The notes: a model not told the origin generated them from the letters alone. A DNA stretch of 64,000 nt from Pelosinus sp. UFO1 (GCF_000725345.1 NZ_CP008852.1:4332001-4396000), one strand, 5' to 3'; shown: positions 47,609 to 57,785, counted from the stretch's first letter. Numbers and translations: made by a program.

Positions 47609-48733
47609 TTATTTTCCCCAAACCACTCTATTCACATAATCTATATAAGATAATATTATTCTAAGTACCTTATCCGATACATTAGGCATACTGTAATCTG
47701 ATACATGTTTTAACGTATCTTTCTGTTGAGTCTCAAGTATCTCCAAGCCCTGTAAAATTCTTTCTTTTTCTAATCCTACCATCATAACGGTTGCTTCTTC
47801 CATTGCCTCTGGCCTTTCGTGTGCTTGTCTTATATTTAGTGCCCTGAATCCAAGTATTGATGACTCTTCACTAATTGTCCCACTATCACTAAGAACCGCT
47901 TTTGATTTAATCTGTAGCTTAACATAATCATTAAATCCTAATGGTTTCATTGTCTGGACCAATGGATTAAATTCCACACCTTTTGTTTCTATCATTTTTC
48001 TTGTTCTAGGGTGTGTACTTACTATAACTGGCATTCTATATTTATCTGCTATGGCATTTAAACTGTCCACTAAATTAAAAAAATTTTCTTCTGAGCTTAT
48101 ATTTTCTTCTCTATGAGCTGACACTACGAAATAGTGTCCTTCTTTTAAATTAAGTCTCTCTAATGCATCTGACTTTTCTATATCATCTAGCCTAGAATTG
48201 ATAACTTCAAACATTGGACTTCCTGTTTTGATAATTCTGTCTGCAGGTAATCCTTCCCTTAGAAGATACTCCCTAGCAATATCACTGTAAGTTAAATTTA
48301 TATCTGCAGTATGGTCAACAATTTTTCTATTTGTTTCTTCAGGTACTCTTTGGTCAAAACACCTATTTCCTGCTTCCATATGAAAAATAGGTATATGTCT
48401 TCTCTTAGCTGCAATTGCACATAAACAGCTATTGGTATCCCCAAGCACTAAGAAAGCATCTGGTTTTACTTCTTCCATGATAGGATCTATTTTAATCAAT
48501 ATATTTCCAATTGTTTCTACTGCAGTTCCAGTAGCTGCATTAAGAAAATAATCTGGTTTTTTTAATTTGAAGTCCTTGAAAAATACTTCATTTAGTTCAT
48601 AATCATAATTTTGTCCTGTGTGGACAAGGATGTGTTCGATGGCTTCTGATTCTTCAAATTTATTGATAACAGCTGATAGCCTAATAATCTCTGGCCTTGT
48701 TCCTACAACGGTCATCACTTTAAGTTTCTTCAT
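47609..48733 (-). CDS. capG: UDP-N-acetylglucosamine 2-epimerase family protein, CapG/FnlC type
   Basis: Of 374 residues, with MTVVGTRPEIIRLSAVI, HTGQNYDYELNEVFFKDF, HMEAGNRCFDQRVPEETNRK and SAHREENISSEENFFNL, the standard landmarks of the 2-epimerase family. Position after CapE and CapF points to the last step of UDP-N-acetyl-L-fucosamine synthesis (C2 epimerisation), not to UDP-ManNAc formation. Spacing from capF is 5 nt. Confidence 0.9.
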   Translation of the reverse strand: MKKLKVMTVVGTRPEIIRLSAVINKFEESEAIEHILVHTGQNYDYELNEVFFKDFKLKKPDYFLNAATGTAVETIGNILIKIDPIMEEVKPDAFLVLGDTNSCLCAIAAKRRHIPIFHMEAGNRCFDQRVPEETNRKIVDHTADINLTYSDIAREYLLREGLPADRIIKTGSPMFEVINSRLDDIEKSDALERLNLKEGHYFVVSAHREENISSEENFFNLVDSLNAIADKYRMPVIVSTHPRTRKMIETKGVEFNPLVQTMKPLGFNDYVKLQIKSKAVLSDSGTISEESSILGFRALNIRQAHERPEAMEEATVMMVGLEKERILQGLEILETQQKDTLKHVSDYSMPNVSDKVLRIILSYIDYVNRVVWGK

Positions 48734-48738
48734 TAGAT

Positions 48739-49848
48739 TTATACCTCCAAGAAATAGGTGTCTGGCTTTTCAGGATTAAATGCCTCATTGGCCCACATGA
48801 ATGTTACCAAATCAGTATCGCCTACATTAATAATGTTATGAGTGTATCCTGTCGGTATATCCACCACTTCCATTCTGTCACCACTCACATAGTAATCAAT
48901 GATTTCTTCTGTATCGATCTTCCTAAAACGAATTAATCCCTTACCGCTGACTACAAGAAACTTTTCATTCTTTGTATGATGCCAGTGGTTACCCTTTGTA
49001 ATACCCGGTTTTGCGATATTAACTGAAAACTGTCCTCTGTCCATTGTCCGAATGATCTCTGTAAATGAGCCCCTATCATCTACATTCATCTTTAGCGGAT
49101 AACTGAATTGATCTGTAGGTAAATAACTTAAATATGTGCTGTATAATTTCTTCTCAAACTCATTGGCCATACAAGGAACATTTAATGTTTTTCGGTTTTC
49201 TTTAAATGATTTAATTAAATCTACAATTTCACCAAGTGTAATAGTATGTGAGACTGGGACCTCACAGAAGTCAACTTTTCTATTTTCTTTACCCTTTAGT
49301 GCATTTATCAATTCTTCCACCACATCATCAATATAAACTAAGTTCATAACAACACTGGGATCATTGACTTGAATAGGCAAGTCATGCGCAATATTATTAC
49401 AGAATGTAGCAATTGCACTGTTGTAATTAGGTCTGCACCATTTACCAAATACATTAGAGAATCGGTAGACTAGTACTTTTGCTCCAGTTTCTCTATTATA
49501 AGAGAACAATAACTCCTCACCAGCTTTTTTACTTTGTCCGTAAGGATTATCTAATGCTGCTTGTGTTGAAGATGAGATCATAATTGGAGCTTTATTATTA
49601 TTCTTTTTTAATGAATCAAGTAGAGTAGAAGTAAAACCGAAATTTCCTTCCATAAATTCGTCTTTCTTTTGGGGACGATTAATCCCCGCCAAATGAAAAA
49701 CGAAATCACATTTTTCAGTGTATCTATCAAGAAGTGATGGATCTGTTTCTGTATCATATTCTAAAACATCAGTATATTTTTGGTTTCTTAATTCGGCAAT
49801 AAGATTTTTTCCTATAAAACCTTTTGCACCTGTAACTAGAATTTTCAT
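48739..49848 (-). CDS. capF: Bifunctional UDP-sugar epimerase/reductase CapF/FnlB
   Basis: A fusion of an SDR (KILVTGAKGFIGKNLIAEL, HLAGINRPQKKDEF, NPYGQSKKAGEEL) and a C-terminal cupin (from about residue 245: DDRGSFTEIIRTMDRGQFSV, GNHWHHTKNEKFLVVSGKG). This two-domain form is peculiar to CapF, which epimerises at C3 and reduces C4 on the way to UDP-L-FucNAc. Its ATG overlaps the capE stop as ATGA. 369 residues, complete. Confidence 0.93.
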   Translation of the reverse strand: MKILVTGAKGFIGKNLIAELRNQKYTDVLEYDTETDPSLLDRYTEKCDFVFHLAGINRPQKKDEFMEGNFGFTSTLLDSLKKNNNKAPIMISSSTQAALDNPYGQSKKAGEELLFSYNRETGAKVLVYRFSNVFGKWCRPNYNSAIATFCNNIAHDLPIQVNDPSVVMNLVYIDDVVEELINALKGKENRKVDFCEVPVSHTITLGEIVDLIKSFKENRKTLNVPCMANEFEKKLYSTYLSYLPTDQFSYPLKMNVDDRGSFTEIIRTMDRGQFSVNIAKPGITKGNHWHHTKNEKFLVVSGKGLIRFRKIDTEEIIDYYVSGDRMEVVDIPTGYTHNIINVGDTDLVTFMWANEAFNPEKPDTYFLEV

Positions 49849-50876
49849 ACTCGATTCCTCCAAGCTTCCAACTCATGCCTAATATATTGTAAAGACAACA
49901 ATTTTTCTTTCGTCTGTTCTACTGTAAGAAGTTGTGTATTATTGGAGTTAAATTCGGTTAATTTTGTTCTTTCTTGGTTTCCATCCGTAAAGTACTTATC
50001 ATAATTCAGATCACGTTTGTCAGCAGGCACACGATAAAATTTACCCATATCAATCGCATTTGCGCACTCTTCATTGGTAAGTAATGTCTCATACATTTTT
50101 TCACCATGACGAATACCAATAACCTTAATTTCATTCTCTACTTCAAATAATTCTTTAACAGCCTGAGCTAATACCTCAATAGTCGTTGCAGGTGCTTTTT
50201 GAACCATGATATCTCCACTCTCAGCATTCTCAAAAGCAAAAATAACAAGCTCTACAGCTTCTTCTAGACTCATGATGAAACGAGTCATTATTGGTTCTGT
50301 CACCGTTAGTGGTTGTCCCGCTTTAATCTGCTCTATGAATAAAGGAATAACAGATCCTCTTGAGCACATTACATTGCCATATCGTGTTCCACAGATAAGA
50401 GTTTTCTCTGTATCTACAGTTTTAGCTTTCGCGACAAATACCTTCTCCATCATCGCTTTAGATGTACCCATGGCATTTACAGGATATGCAGCCTTATCCG
50501 TTGATAAACAGATTACCTTTTTTACACCTGCTTCAATGCAGGCTGTTAATACATTTTCAGTTCCAATTACATTTGTTTTGACTGCTTCCATTGGGAAAAA
50601 TTCACATGATGGCACTTGTTTTAATGCTGCAGCATGGAAAACATAATCCACGCTATACATAGCATTTTTTATACTTGCAAGATCACGTACATCACCTATG
50701 TAATATTTGATCTTATCATTATTATATTTATGGCGCATATCATCTTGTTTTTTCTCATCACGAGAGAAAATTCGAATTTCTTTTATATCTGTTTCTAAAA
50801 AGCGGTTAAGCACAGCATTCCCAAAAGAGCCTGTACCACCTGTTATTAGTAAATTTTTGTTTTTAAACATTGTCAT
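49845..50876 (-). CDS. capE: UDP-GlcNAc 4,6-dehydratase/5-epimerase CapE/FnlA
   Basis: A soluble SDR of 343 residues: LLITGGTGSFGNAVLNRFL, IRIFSRDEKKQDDMRHKY, FHAAALKQVPSCEFFPMEA, CLSTDKAAYPVNAMGTSKAM. The SFGNAV loop and S-x-D-K-A-x4-NAMG active site with Met and Lys are features of the inverting dehydratases (FlaA1/CapE/PseB). Followed by CapF and CapG it makes the precursor for UDP-L-FucNAc. In other contexts a similar enzyme could serve pseudaminic acid; here the partners decide. Confidence 0.92.
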   Translation of the reverse strand: MTMFKNKNLLITGGTGSFGNAVLNRFLETDIKEIRIFSRDEKKQDDMRHKYNNDKIKYYIGDVRDLASIKNAMYSVDYVFHAAALKQVPSCEFFPMEAVKTNVIGTENVLTACIEAGVKKVICLSTDKAAYPVNAMGTSKAMMEKVFVAKAKTVDTEKTLICGTRYGNVMCSRGSVIPLFIEQIKAGQPLTVTEPIMTRFIMSLEEAVELVIFAFENAESGDIMVQKAPATTIEVLAQAVKELFEVENEIKVIGIRHGEKMYETLLTNEECANAIDMGKFYRVPADKRDLNYDKYFTDGNQERTKLTEFNSNNTQLLTVEQTKEKLLSLQYIRHELEAWRNRV

Positions 50877-50878
50877 TC

Positions 50879-52231
50879 TTACCTCTCCTTTTCTAGTTTC
50901 AAGTATTTATTTATATATAAAGGCTGAATTACACAATAAGGAATTAACGAAATTATGTTTGCACCAACGATTGAAATCCAGCTTCCTGTCATTTGAAACA
51001 GTATATATGCAACCGGAATGTTAATAAGACCGCCTAGTGTCAACCATATAAATTGTATTTTTAATTTTCCTATTCCGTTTACAATGCTTGTTATTGCACT
51101 ATGCCAAATATATAAACTTCCTGATACTGCAAAAATCAATGCATAAATAATGTTTATTTTTATTGTATTTTCGCCGAGCCATATATTTACTATAAATTGT
51201 AACAAAGATATTAATACAAACTCTCCAATAATAAATACAATAACTACAAATTTTAGTTTTTTGTATAATTTTCTTATCCATATAAAGTCATCCTGTGAGA
51301 AGGCTTTAGTAACGGCCGACCAAATAGGCGTTAAAGCTAATGTAAAAATTGTTCCTACTAAAGAAAATAATTTACTATAAATTTGATACTCAACAACATA
51401 TTCATTTCCCACAAACCATGCTATTAAGAATTCATTTGTACCAGTAAGAAGCAAGCTCATAATTTGAAGCCAAAAAAAAACACCGCCAAGTTTCATAACG
51501 TCAATTGCATAATCAATTTTAAAAGACCTTGCACTAGGTATACAGAATCTAAGTTCCGTTAAAAAAGCAATAATTGTTGCCATAAAAAGAGGGATGATAG
51601 TAAAAACAATGTTAGCTTTTGCCAGTAATTTCAAATTATTTTCCATGCTTCCGGAGTCTGAATAAATAACAAAAGTAAGCAATAGAACGCTAGAAATTAA
51701 GGAAAGAACATTAGGGATCACTGATTTTTGCAAAGCATAAAATATCGAATATATTAATTTAAGTACAAATTGCAATAACATTCCAGAAAACAGTAATATA
51801 ATAACTTCTAAAAGTACTTGTGAAGAAACAAGATCAGATGAAATATTAAACACATTATTCCAGCTAATAAAAGGAAATATAAGATATCCTAAAACAAATG
51901 CTATAATTGCTAAAATACTCGATATTATATATGAAGAAGATATGTATATTCTTGCGCTTTTCATATCATTTTCCATTAAATATCTTACAAGCCTATTACG
52001 TAATCCATTTCCAATACCTAAATCAAATGTCAAAATCCATGATAAAACAGAAATCATCGTAAACCAAAGCCCTAATATCTCCTGATTCTCAAAATACTTC
52101 ATATAAGCCGGCATTGTAAAAAGAGACACGATCAATGCTAATCCCCTTACAACAAATGCTGCTACAGAATTAATAAATATTGATTTGTTAATTCCTTCCA
52201 AACGTTTAAATTTAATCAATCCATCTATCAT
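50879..52231 (-). CDS. wzx: Wzx-type oligosaccharide flippase
   Basis: An integral membrane protein of about 450 residues with 12 or more predicted helices, for example SIFINSVAAFVVRGLALIVS, IISSILAIIAFVLGYLIFPF and VVIVFIIGEFVLISLL. WFTMISVLSWILTFDLGIGNGLRNRLV is the motif of MATE/MVF-type flippases. It moves the lipid-linked repeat unit to the outer face of the membrane. Start at MIDGLIK with AAGGG ten nt before. It stands directly upstream of capE. Confidence 0.9.
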   Translation of the reverse strand: MIDGLIKFKRLEGINKSIFINSVAAFVVRGLALIVSLFTMPAYMKYFENQEILGLWFTMISVLSWILTFDLGIGNGLRNRLVRYLMENDMKSARIYISSSYIISSILAIIAFVLGYLIFPFISWNNVFNISSDLVSSQVLLEVIILLFSGMLLQFVLKLIYSIFYALQKSVIPNVLSLISSVLLLTFVIYSDSGSMENNLKLLAKANIVFTIIPLFMATIIAFLTELRFCIPSARSFKIDYAIDVMKLGGVFFWLQIMSLLLTGTNEFLIAWFVGNEYVVEYQIYSKLFSLVGTIFTLALTPIWSAVTKAFSQDDFIWIRKLYKKLKFVVIVFIIGEFVLISLLQFIVNIWLGENTIKINIIYALIFAVSGSLYIWHSAITSIVNGIGKLKIQFIWLTLGGLINIPVAYILFQMTGSWISIVGANIISLIPYCVIQPLYINKYLKLEKER

Positions 52232-52249
52232 TAAATAATTACCCTTCAT

Positions 52250-52870
52250 TACTATTTTTTATATAGTGTAACTTTCTAGAGCCACGAAATTCTGCTAGTA
52301 CATAGACATCTAATTACATCACCCTCTTGCAAGATAAATATAGGCCATGCAAATAACCCCTGCCCGAACCTTCTTTTGCAACTTTAATTCTATTGCTCAG
52401 ATGAATCAGAGACTCTTTTAATGAAAGCCTACTAAACTTCGTGCTATATTCTCACTTATCAAAGAGATGGATGTGCGTTCCTCCTGGCCCCTTCAACTAC
52501 AAGGCATTATCCGTTAAAAAGCGTGTCACTACACAAGAACGATTCGATGTTTAGCTTGTTAGAGGCACCTCCAGGTGATATTCGTTCCAAATGCAAGGTT
52601 GTGGACGTTCTTCATGTAGTGAATGCTCTGATTCATTCTGTGAGAAAAGTTGTGTTTGCGATGTCTATACTTCAGGACAAATTGATCTTTAGCATTGATG
52701 TTTCCTCTGAGTTTCCACCATCGCCCTGCTCGAAACTTACGGTTTACTCATCCGTAAGTCAAATATTCATTATCTTTAAATAGGAAAAACATCAGATATT
52801 TCCAAATCCTTAATTGTTAAAACAGTCCATTTTTTCCCATTCCAAAAATTACAAAATTCCTTTAATTCCA
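52250..52870. other. Long gap without intact gene
   Basis: No frame here has a ribosome binding site and a family I know. A minus-strand frame around 52560-52740 (RWWKLRGNINAKDQFVLKY) is open, and a hairpin (CTTACGG/CCGTAAG) is at about 52735-52760. Composition differs from the very AT-rich genes to the right. It is probably debris from an insertion that marks the edge of a replaced block. Confidence 0.4.
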
Positions 52871-52874
52871 TATA

Positions 52875-54146
52875 TTAATAATCCAAAACTTCTTTTATAA
52901 TTTTATCCTTATATTCTTCAGAGTGTTTCTCAGCGGAAATCCTTATTCCATTTTTCGACATTTCTTTTCTTAATATATCATCTTCCAATAATACCTTTAT
53001 GCCATTATACAATTCATCGGTATTGGAAACTGATAATCCACAATTACATTTATTAACATACTTTGAGACAGCAATATCTTTTGGTGCATAACAAATAATA
53101 GGTTTACCTGCTGACATATACTCTGGTATTTTGGTTGATAATGAATACTTTGTAAATTTAATTAATTCAGCATCAAATGATTCCACATGAATTAGTATAT
53201 CTGCCATTTCATATATTTTAAAGACTTTGTTGTGAGGCATAAAATCATGAAATTTAGTATTTTCTTTATTAAAAACTTTTTCGTATTTTTCTTTATCTGT
53301 TTCCTTTGTAAATATATGTAATATAATTACTTTATCTTCTCTATTAATTTTTTTTATCACATTTTCAAAATCAAGTAATACTTTCCATCTATCTAAATGT
53401 AATCCACCCGCATAAACAATATTAATTTGATTATTTTCAAACTTATTTTGACTAGATATATTCAAATTGGGAACGGTATTCATTAAAGCAACATATTTCT
53501 TTTTTGATATTTTACTATAATAGTCTGCCATTTCTTCACTAATAGTCATTCCGCAGTTCATAACCGATTCTACACTGTTTAGAACCTTAATAAGTTTATT
53601 TCTACAAGGCCTAAGTAAATAAGAATCATTATATTTAGTTTCTCTCCAATTATCCATATGGTGTAAAACAATAGGTATATTATATTTATTAGAAAAAAAT
53701 AAAGAAACCTCTAACGGAAATATAGCTGACCCTAATGTATATATTATTTCTGGCTTAAATTGATCAACTAGTTCTATTTCTTTCTTATTATATTTCATAT
53801 ATATTGGTAAATAGTCGTTAATAGCTAATAGTAGATTTTTTACTTTATGCAAATTGCTTACTTTATTTGTTATTTCGCTATTAACAATTTTATTATTTAT
53901 TTCATTTTTTAATTTTCCAGTATAAACTTTCCTAATTAAAGAGTATAACCATTTTGTTTTCGAGTTTAATTGAATTGATTTAATCACACAATTTTCATCA
54001 CTATAATTATTTATGGGATAATAATATAATTCAAGTAAAGTATTACTATCAAAAGATGAAATAATACTTTTGATAGTAATACTTGTTGAGTTATTCTCAT
54101 ATGCACTATGTCCATTAATTATTAATACTCTTTTTTGACTTTTCAT
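52875..54146 (-). CDS. Family 4-like glycosyltransferase (AT-rich block)
   Basis: A 423-residue protein that begins KSQKRVLIINGHSAYENNS and has ILIHVESFDAELIKFTKYSLSTKIPEYMSAGKPII, the acceptor/donor part of GT4 enzymes with EYMSAGKP. It would add one sugar of the repeat unit. The start at MKSQKRV has GGGAGGAGGG six nt before it. It overlaps the end of the wzy gene by 32 nt. Codon use is very AT-rich compared with capE-G or the genes right of 56500, a sign of separate origin. Confidence 0.82.
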   Translation of the reverse strand: MKSQKRVLIINGHSAYENNSTSITIKSIISSFDSNTLLELYYYPINNYSDENCVIKSIQLNSKTKWLYSLIRKVYTGKLKNEINNKIVNSEITNKVSNLHKVKNLLLAINDYLPIYMKYNKKEIELVDQFKPEIIYTLGSAIFPLEVSLFFSNKYNIPIVLHHMDNWRETKYNDSYLLRPCRNKLIKVLNSVESVMNCGMTISEEMADYYSKISKKKYVALMNTVPNLNISSQNKFENNQINIVYAGGLHLDRWKVLLDFENVIKKINREDKVIILHIFTKETDKEKYEKVFNKENTKFHDFMPHNKVFKIYEMADILIHVESFDAELIKFTKYSLSTKIPEYMSAGKPIICYAPKDIAVSKYVNKCNCGLSVSNTDELYNGIKVLLEDDILRKEMSKNGIRISAEKHSEEYKDKIIKEVLDY

Positions 54147-55518
54147 ATTTGCCCTCCTCCCTATTCTGTGTTGTATCAACATTATGATTAAATAGCCAAA
54201 CTAATAAAATTAGTATTGTAACAATTACTGAAGCTCTTGTTTGAAATAATTGATTGTTTGCAGGTACATATAATAACAGAATATTAATATTAGAAAACAT
54301 TAATATATTTACCCAGTGACCGTTTCTTAAAATTCTATTCCAACTTAAAGCATATATAATCATAACCATACATAGAAAAACTATTGCTCCGACATAAGTA
54401 AAGTCAGAGGCTAGCCAAGGAAATATCGTATGCCAATTAGAATAAGCATCCCAATGAGTTTCCGCTTCCATCCTTATAGGATAAGAAGCAATAAAATTAT
54501 CCGATAATGGTATTATCATATTAAACAACTCTTTCACTGCAAAAGAACTTCCATATCCATAAGACCAAACAAAGGGTAAGTCTAAACAAAGTGAAAGACC
54601 ATAGTATCCATGAGATATATAGTAAAGGAATGTACCAATTCCAAGTTTTAGATCATCATCAAATAAAGACAACATCCAATTGTCGATATTTAGGGTTGCT
54701 CTACCCCCAACTGAATAATACTCAACTCCCCATAATCTCATCCTAGAATCTAATATACTTGCAAATAATAAAAGACATCCACAAATGCTAATAGAGATTA
54801 ATAACATTTGTTTCGCATTTATTCTTTTACCAGACTGACAGAACTTAATAAATGCTACGGAAGCTATATATATAATTATATCCCCTAGCGCTTTTTGATT
54901 ACCAACATATAAAATATTATAAATAACTGAAAGTAGTAAGACAGTAACATACAATACTCTATAAATTTTATTTAAAGAGCTAAAATAATAAGCTCCTAAA
55001 ATTACAGTTATAACATATACTATTGAAAAATATGCAAAAAGCCATCCACTTCTATTTAATTCCATTCCTATATCTTTTTTGTTACTATATGCCTCTGCCA
55101 TAGTTATGAATATATCATTTGTAGTTGGTAAACCAATCTCACTGATTTTAATTAATATCATAATTACAAATAAAAGCATAGATAATACGATACTTTTATT
55201 TGTGATTTTTATTCCGTTCCTCCACACTAGTAGGTTTTTTGTATTATTACTAATAACAAATCTTACACTCTTACTGGTTTTAACAAAAATTAAATATGTT
55301 ATTATTGTAGATACTAAATATGTGAATATAAAATTACTTACATATAACTTATTAAAATTCAAGTATTCCCATGGACCATATAAATTAATAACTAATGTTA
55401 TTAAAATATAGCCGACAAACAATTTCAAAGGTGTATTTAATCTATTTACTTTCTTAATTGGATATTTAACTTTTTCCAAGCAAGATTCATCACATTTTGT
55501 TGATTTGTTTTTATGCAT
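54115..55518 (-). CDS. wzy: Wzy-type polysaccharide polymerase (AT-rich block)
   Basis: A 467-residue membrane protein with about 11 hydrophobic segments (LKLFVGYILITLVINLYGPW, IVLSMLLFVIMILIKISEIG and others) and a long periplasmic-type loop around residues 255-370 (GGRATLNIDNWML, SHGYYGLSLCLDLPFVWSYG). That plan and the position between glycosyltransferase genes fit Wzy, which joins repeat units outside the cell. Wzy proteins hardly share sequence, so the call rests on topology and context. Codons are the most AT-rich in the window. Confidence 0.75.
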   Translation of the reverse strand: MHKNKSTKCDESCLEKVKYPIKKVNRLNTPLKLFVGYILITLVINLYGPWEYLNFNKLYVSNFIFTYLVSTIITYLIFVKTSKSVRFVISNNTKNLLVWRNGIKITNKSIVLSMLLFVIMILIKISEIGLPTTNDIFITMAEAYSNKKDIGMELNRSGWLFAYFSIVYVITVILGAYYFSSLNKIYRVLYVTVLLLSVIYNILYVGNQKALGDIIIYIASVAFIKFCQSGKRINAKQMLLISISICGCLLLFASILDSRMRLWGVEYYSVGGRATLNIDNWMLSLFDDDLKLGIGTFLYYISHGYYGLSLCLDLPFVWSYGYGSSFAVKELFNMIIPLSDNFIASYPIRMEAETHWDAYSNWHTIFPWLASDFTYVGAIVFLCMVMIIYALSWNRILRNGHWVNILMFSNINILLLYVPANNQLFQTRASVIVTILILLVWLFNHNVDTTQNREEGKYEKSKKSINN

Positions 55519-55695
55519 ATCATTTTCACCACTTCTATAAATTCCAAAACGGAACGACGCCCGTTTATGGTATTGGTCTGCTTACTGAGTATGTTACTTT
55601 GATGCACGAGAAAAAATTGTTTTTATTATATAAAACATAAAACTTGACCTTACTGCGATTATGTGGAAACACTGAACTCGTGATAGAATAACATC

Positions 55696-55908
55696 ATGGC
55701 TGTAAAACGTGTTAAAAGAAAGTGGCAATTCTGTCACTGAGGTCGCTAGAGAACTTGATATGAGTCCCAATACTCTTCAAGTGGATGAGCAAGTTTAGTG
55801 AGCATGGTACTCAAGCATTTCCTGGAAGTGATCACCTTCACGAATCTGATGATGAATTGCGTAAGCTACGTAAGGAAATTGCTGAATTAAAGGAAGAGAC
55901 CGCTATCT
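55696..55908 (+). pseudogene. IS3-family orfA fragment
   Basis: GNSVTEVARELDMSPNTL and, after a one-base frameshift, SKFSEHGTQAFPGS and DELRKLRKEIAELKEE are the helix-turn-helix and leucine-zipper parts of IS3-type InsE/OrfA. The similarity stops at about 55908, where unrelated sequence begins. It is therefore broken both by frameshift and by truncation, on the strand opposite to the surrounding genes. Confidence 0.8.
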
Positions 55909-55914
55909 TAGTAG

Positions 55915-56080
55915 ACCGTTGGAATTTCACCAACAACTTAGGCTCTCTTCTGGCTATCTTCTCAAGCCATTTGAATACTTGGTGGTTAAGTCTGGCAAAT
56001 TGTTGCCTATACTCGCGTTGTGCCCAGCGTGCTATTGCTCGATTCATGTGTTCAAGCACAGAGTTTAACTCTGTTGCGGT
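55915..56080 (-). pseudogene. Group II intron maturase, C-terminal fragment
   Basis: VLEHMNRAIARWAQREYRQQ followed by VFKWLEKIARREPKLLVKF matches the C-terminal end of group II intron reverse transcriptase/maturases, where (N/D)xALxRWxxRKY and WLxxIARREPxLF are typical. Nothing of the reverse transcriptase core is left. It abuts the IS3 orfA fragment in inverse orientation, which suggests an insertion or rearrangement between mobile elements. Confidence 0.65.
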
Positions 56081-56159
56081 GTCCCCCATTGTGTATACAC
56101 ATAAAATCAACGAATTTCTTAATATTTCATAGAATTGCTTAAATTTTTTAAATAATGAC

Positions 56160-56429
56160 TTAATCAGCGATTCTTCCTAAATAATATTCTTCAGGCGTAA
56201 GGGTAATGATTGGAAGCATGTAACCTTCGTCGGTTATAAAAATCTCAACATACTCAAATACTGCTGATTTTTCTTCATCTCGTGTTTTAAACTGATAATC
56301 AATGAGCCATTCATATTTCATTTTCCCACAGAATGATTCCATTGGAGCATTATCCCAACAGTTTCCCTTTCTGGACATACTGCAAACAAACTTTCGTTTT
56401 TTAGTATCTGTTGATAATCGCTTGAACAA
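56160..56429 (-). pseudogene. IS3-family orfB (transposase) C-terminal fragment
   Basis: CSMSRKGNCWDNAPMESFCG and EEKSAVFEYVEIF are the end of the DDE core of IS3/IS150-type transposases (catalytic Glu region, S-x-G-N-C-W-D-N-A). After EIF the frame is shifted: reading one base over gives FYNRRRLHASNHY and a second shift restores LTPEEYYL. So there are two compensating frameshifts and no N-terminus. Orientation is opposite to the orfA fragment at 55696. Confidence 0.82.
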
Positions 56430-56502
56430 TATTGACTGCCACGATCTGAGTGAAGAATACTACAAACCATTTATAAAAATTCCACTCATTCTTACTACCT
56501 TT

Positions 56503-57678
56503 TTAAGCTAACCGGATAAAATTCGCTATAGTATCAGTATATTTTTTGTAATCCAGTGTATTATTCTCCTGTACAAATCTACACATGTCTTTCATTTCAT
56601 TTTTATTGACAGTAATTGCTCTTTTTATCGTTTGAACAAGCGCTTCATAAGAAAAATCTTTTGTAACCATTCCATTTTTTCCATCTATAACAAAATCAGC
56701 AATATTGCTAGAAGGCGTTGTAATAACTGGTGTACCACAAGCAAAACTTTCGCTTAATTTCGTTGGAAAGCCAGCTCTTGTCATACGTGTGTCTTCTCTT
56801 ATAATAACTGAGTAATCGACACTACTTATTAAATGCAAACACTCTTTATGCGATAATTTACCCAAATAATGTATGCATTTTCTATAGAATACGTTATTTG
56901 CAATATATGGATATTCAATTTCAAATAATGCTTGATCAAACCCAGCTAATTTTAGTTGACAAAAGTATCCTTTTTCATTTAGATCACACACAGCAGTTAT
57001 TAATAAATCTATGCGTTCCTTCTCACATTTTACACCTGGATTTCCTGCATAGCCCAAGGTGGGAGCAATGTTAGGAACATATTCAGGTATACTGCCCCAC
57101 TTTCCCTCTTCTTTATCTATAGTTCCTGGAATCAAAATACAATTGGGCACTTTATCTTTATAGTAATCATAAAGGTATTTGCTAATACATATAATCTTCT
57201 GAAGTCTTGTCTGAACGTACTTCATTCGCAAATACGTATCTACATCTTTCACTATATTTAACGGGAATTTTTTCTTTGATGGAGGATACCACTCCGTCAC
57301 ATCAGCAATTAAGTATATATTGTTTGTCACGCAAAATTTATTAAGTCTCCATAGTGCTACCGCAGGGTAATTATAACAAATAACCGCCTTCAACATTGGC
57401 GTTTTTTTTATTATCTCAATCTCTTTTTTACATGAACTTAATCGAAAAAACCATTCCCTCACACTTCTGGGATAACCCCATTCTTTCATGTCAATGCCTA
57501 TTATATTACTTTTACGCTCTACTGCATGAGGACTAGATATTTCCTTGTTCAACCCGTATAAAACAACTTTATAACCAATATCCCGTAACGATTTAGATAT
57601 AGAAACTACTCTTTGTGCTGCGGCATTTTTATCAGGCAGTTCAAATCCCCCAAAGTATAAAACCGTTTCCTTATTCAT
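56503..57678 (-). CDS. Glycosyltransferase, GT4-like
   Basis: A 391-residue transferase with TVLYFGGFELPDKNAAAQRV at the start, APTLGYAGNPGVKCEKERID in the donor domain, and FPTKLSESFACGTPVITTPSSN, the E-x7-E-like signature region. It begins at MNKETVLYF with GAGGTAG upstream; the earlier ATG has no site. It lies just right of the mobile-element debris, so the insertions separated it from the wzy block. Sugar specificity is unknown. Confidence 0.85.
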   Translation of the reverse strand: MNKETVLYFGGFELPDKNAAAQRVVSISKSLRDIGYKVVLYGLNKEISSPHAVERKSNIIGIDMKEWGYPRSVREWFFRLSSCKKEIEIIKKTPMLKAVICYNYPAVALWRLNKFCVTNNIYLIADVTEWYPPSKKKFPLNIVKDVDTYLRMKYVQTRLQKIICISKYLYDYYKDKVPNCILIPGTIDKEEGKWGSIPEYVPNIAPTLGYAGNPGVKCEKERIDLLITAVCDLNEKGYFCQLKLAGFDQALFEIEYPYIANNVFYRKCIHYLGKLSHKECLHLISSVDYSVIIREDTRMTRAGFPTKLSESFACGTPVITTPSSNIADFVIDGKNGMVTKDFSYEALVQTIKRAITVNKNEMKDMCRFVQENNTLDYKKYTDTIANFIRLA

Positions 57679-57785
57679 ATTTTCTACCTCTATAATATTT
57701 TTCTTATACCATTCCACTAGAAGCTCACTTCTTTGGGTGAAACGATAAATCGAATTATAACCTAGAAAACATCTTAATTAAATAT

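Noticed and set aside
52523-52783. Plus-strand gene of 86 codons
   Set aside because: No ribosome binding site or recognisable motif; the other strand is open as well over the same bases, which is typical of debris.
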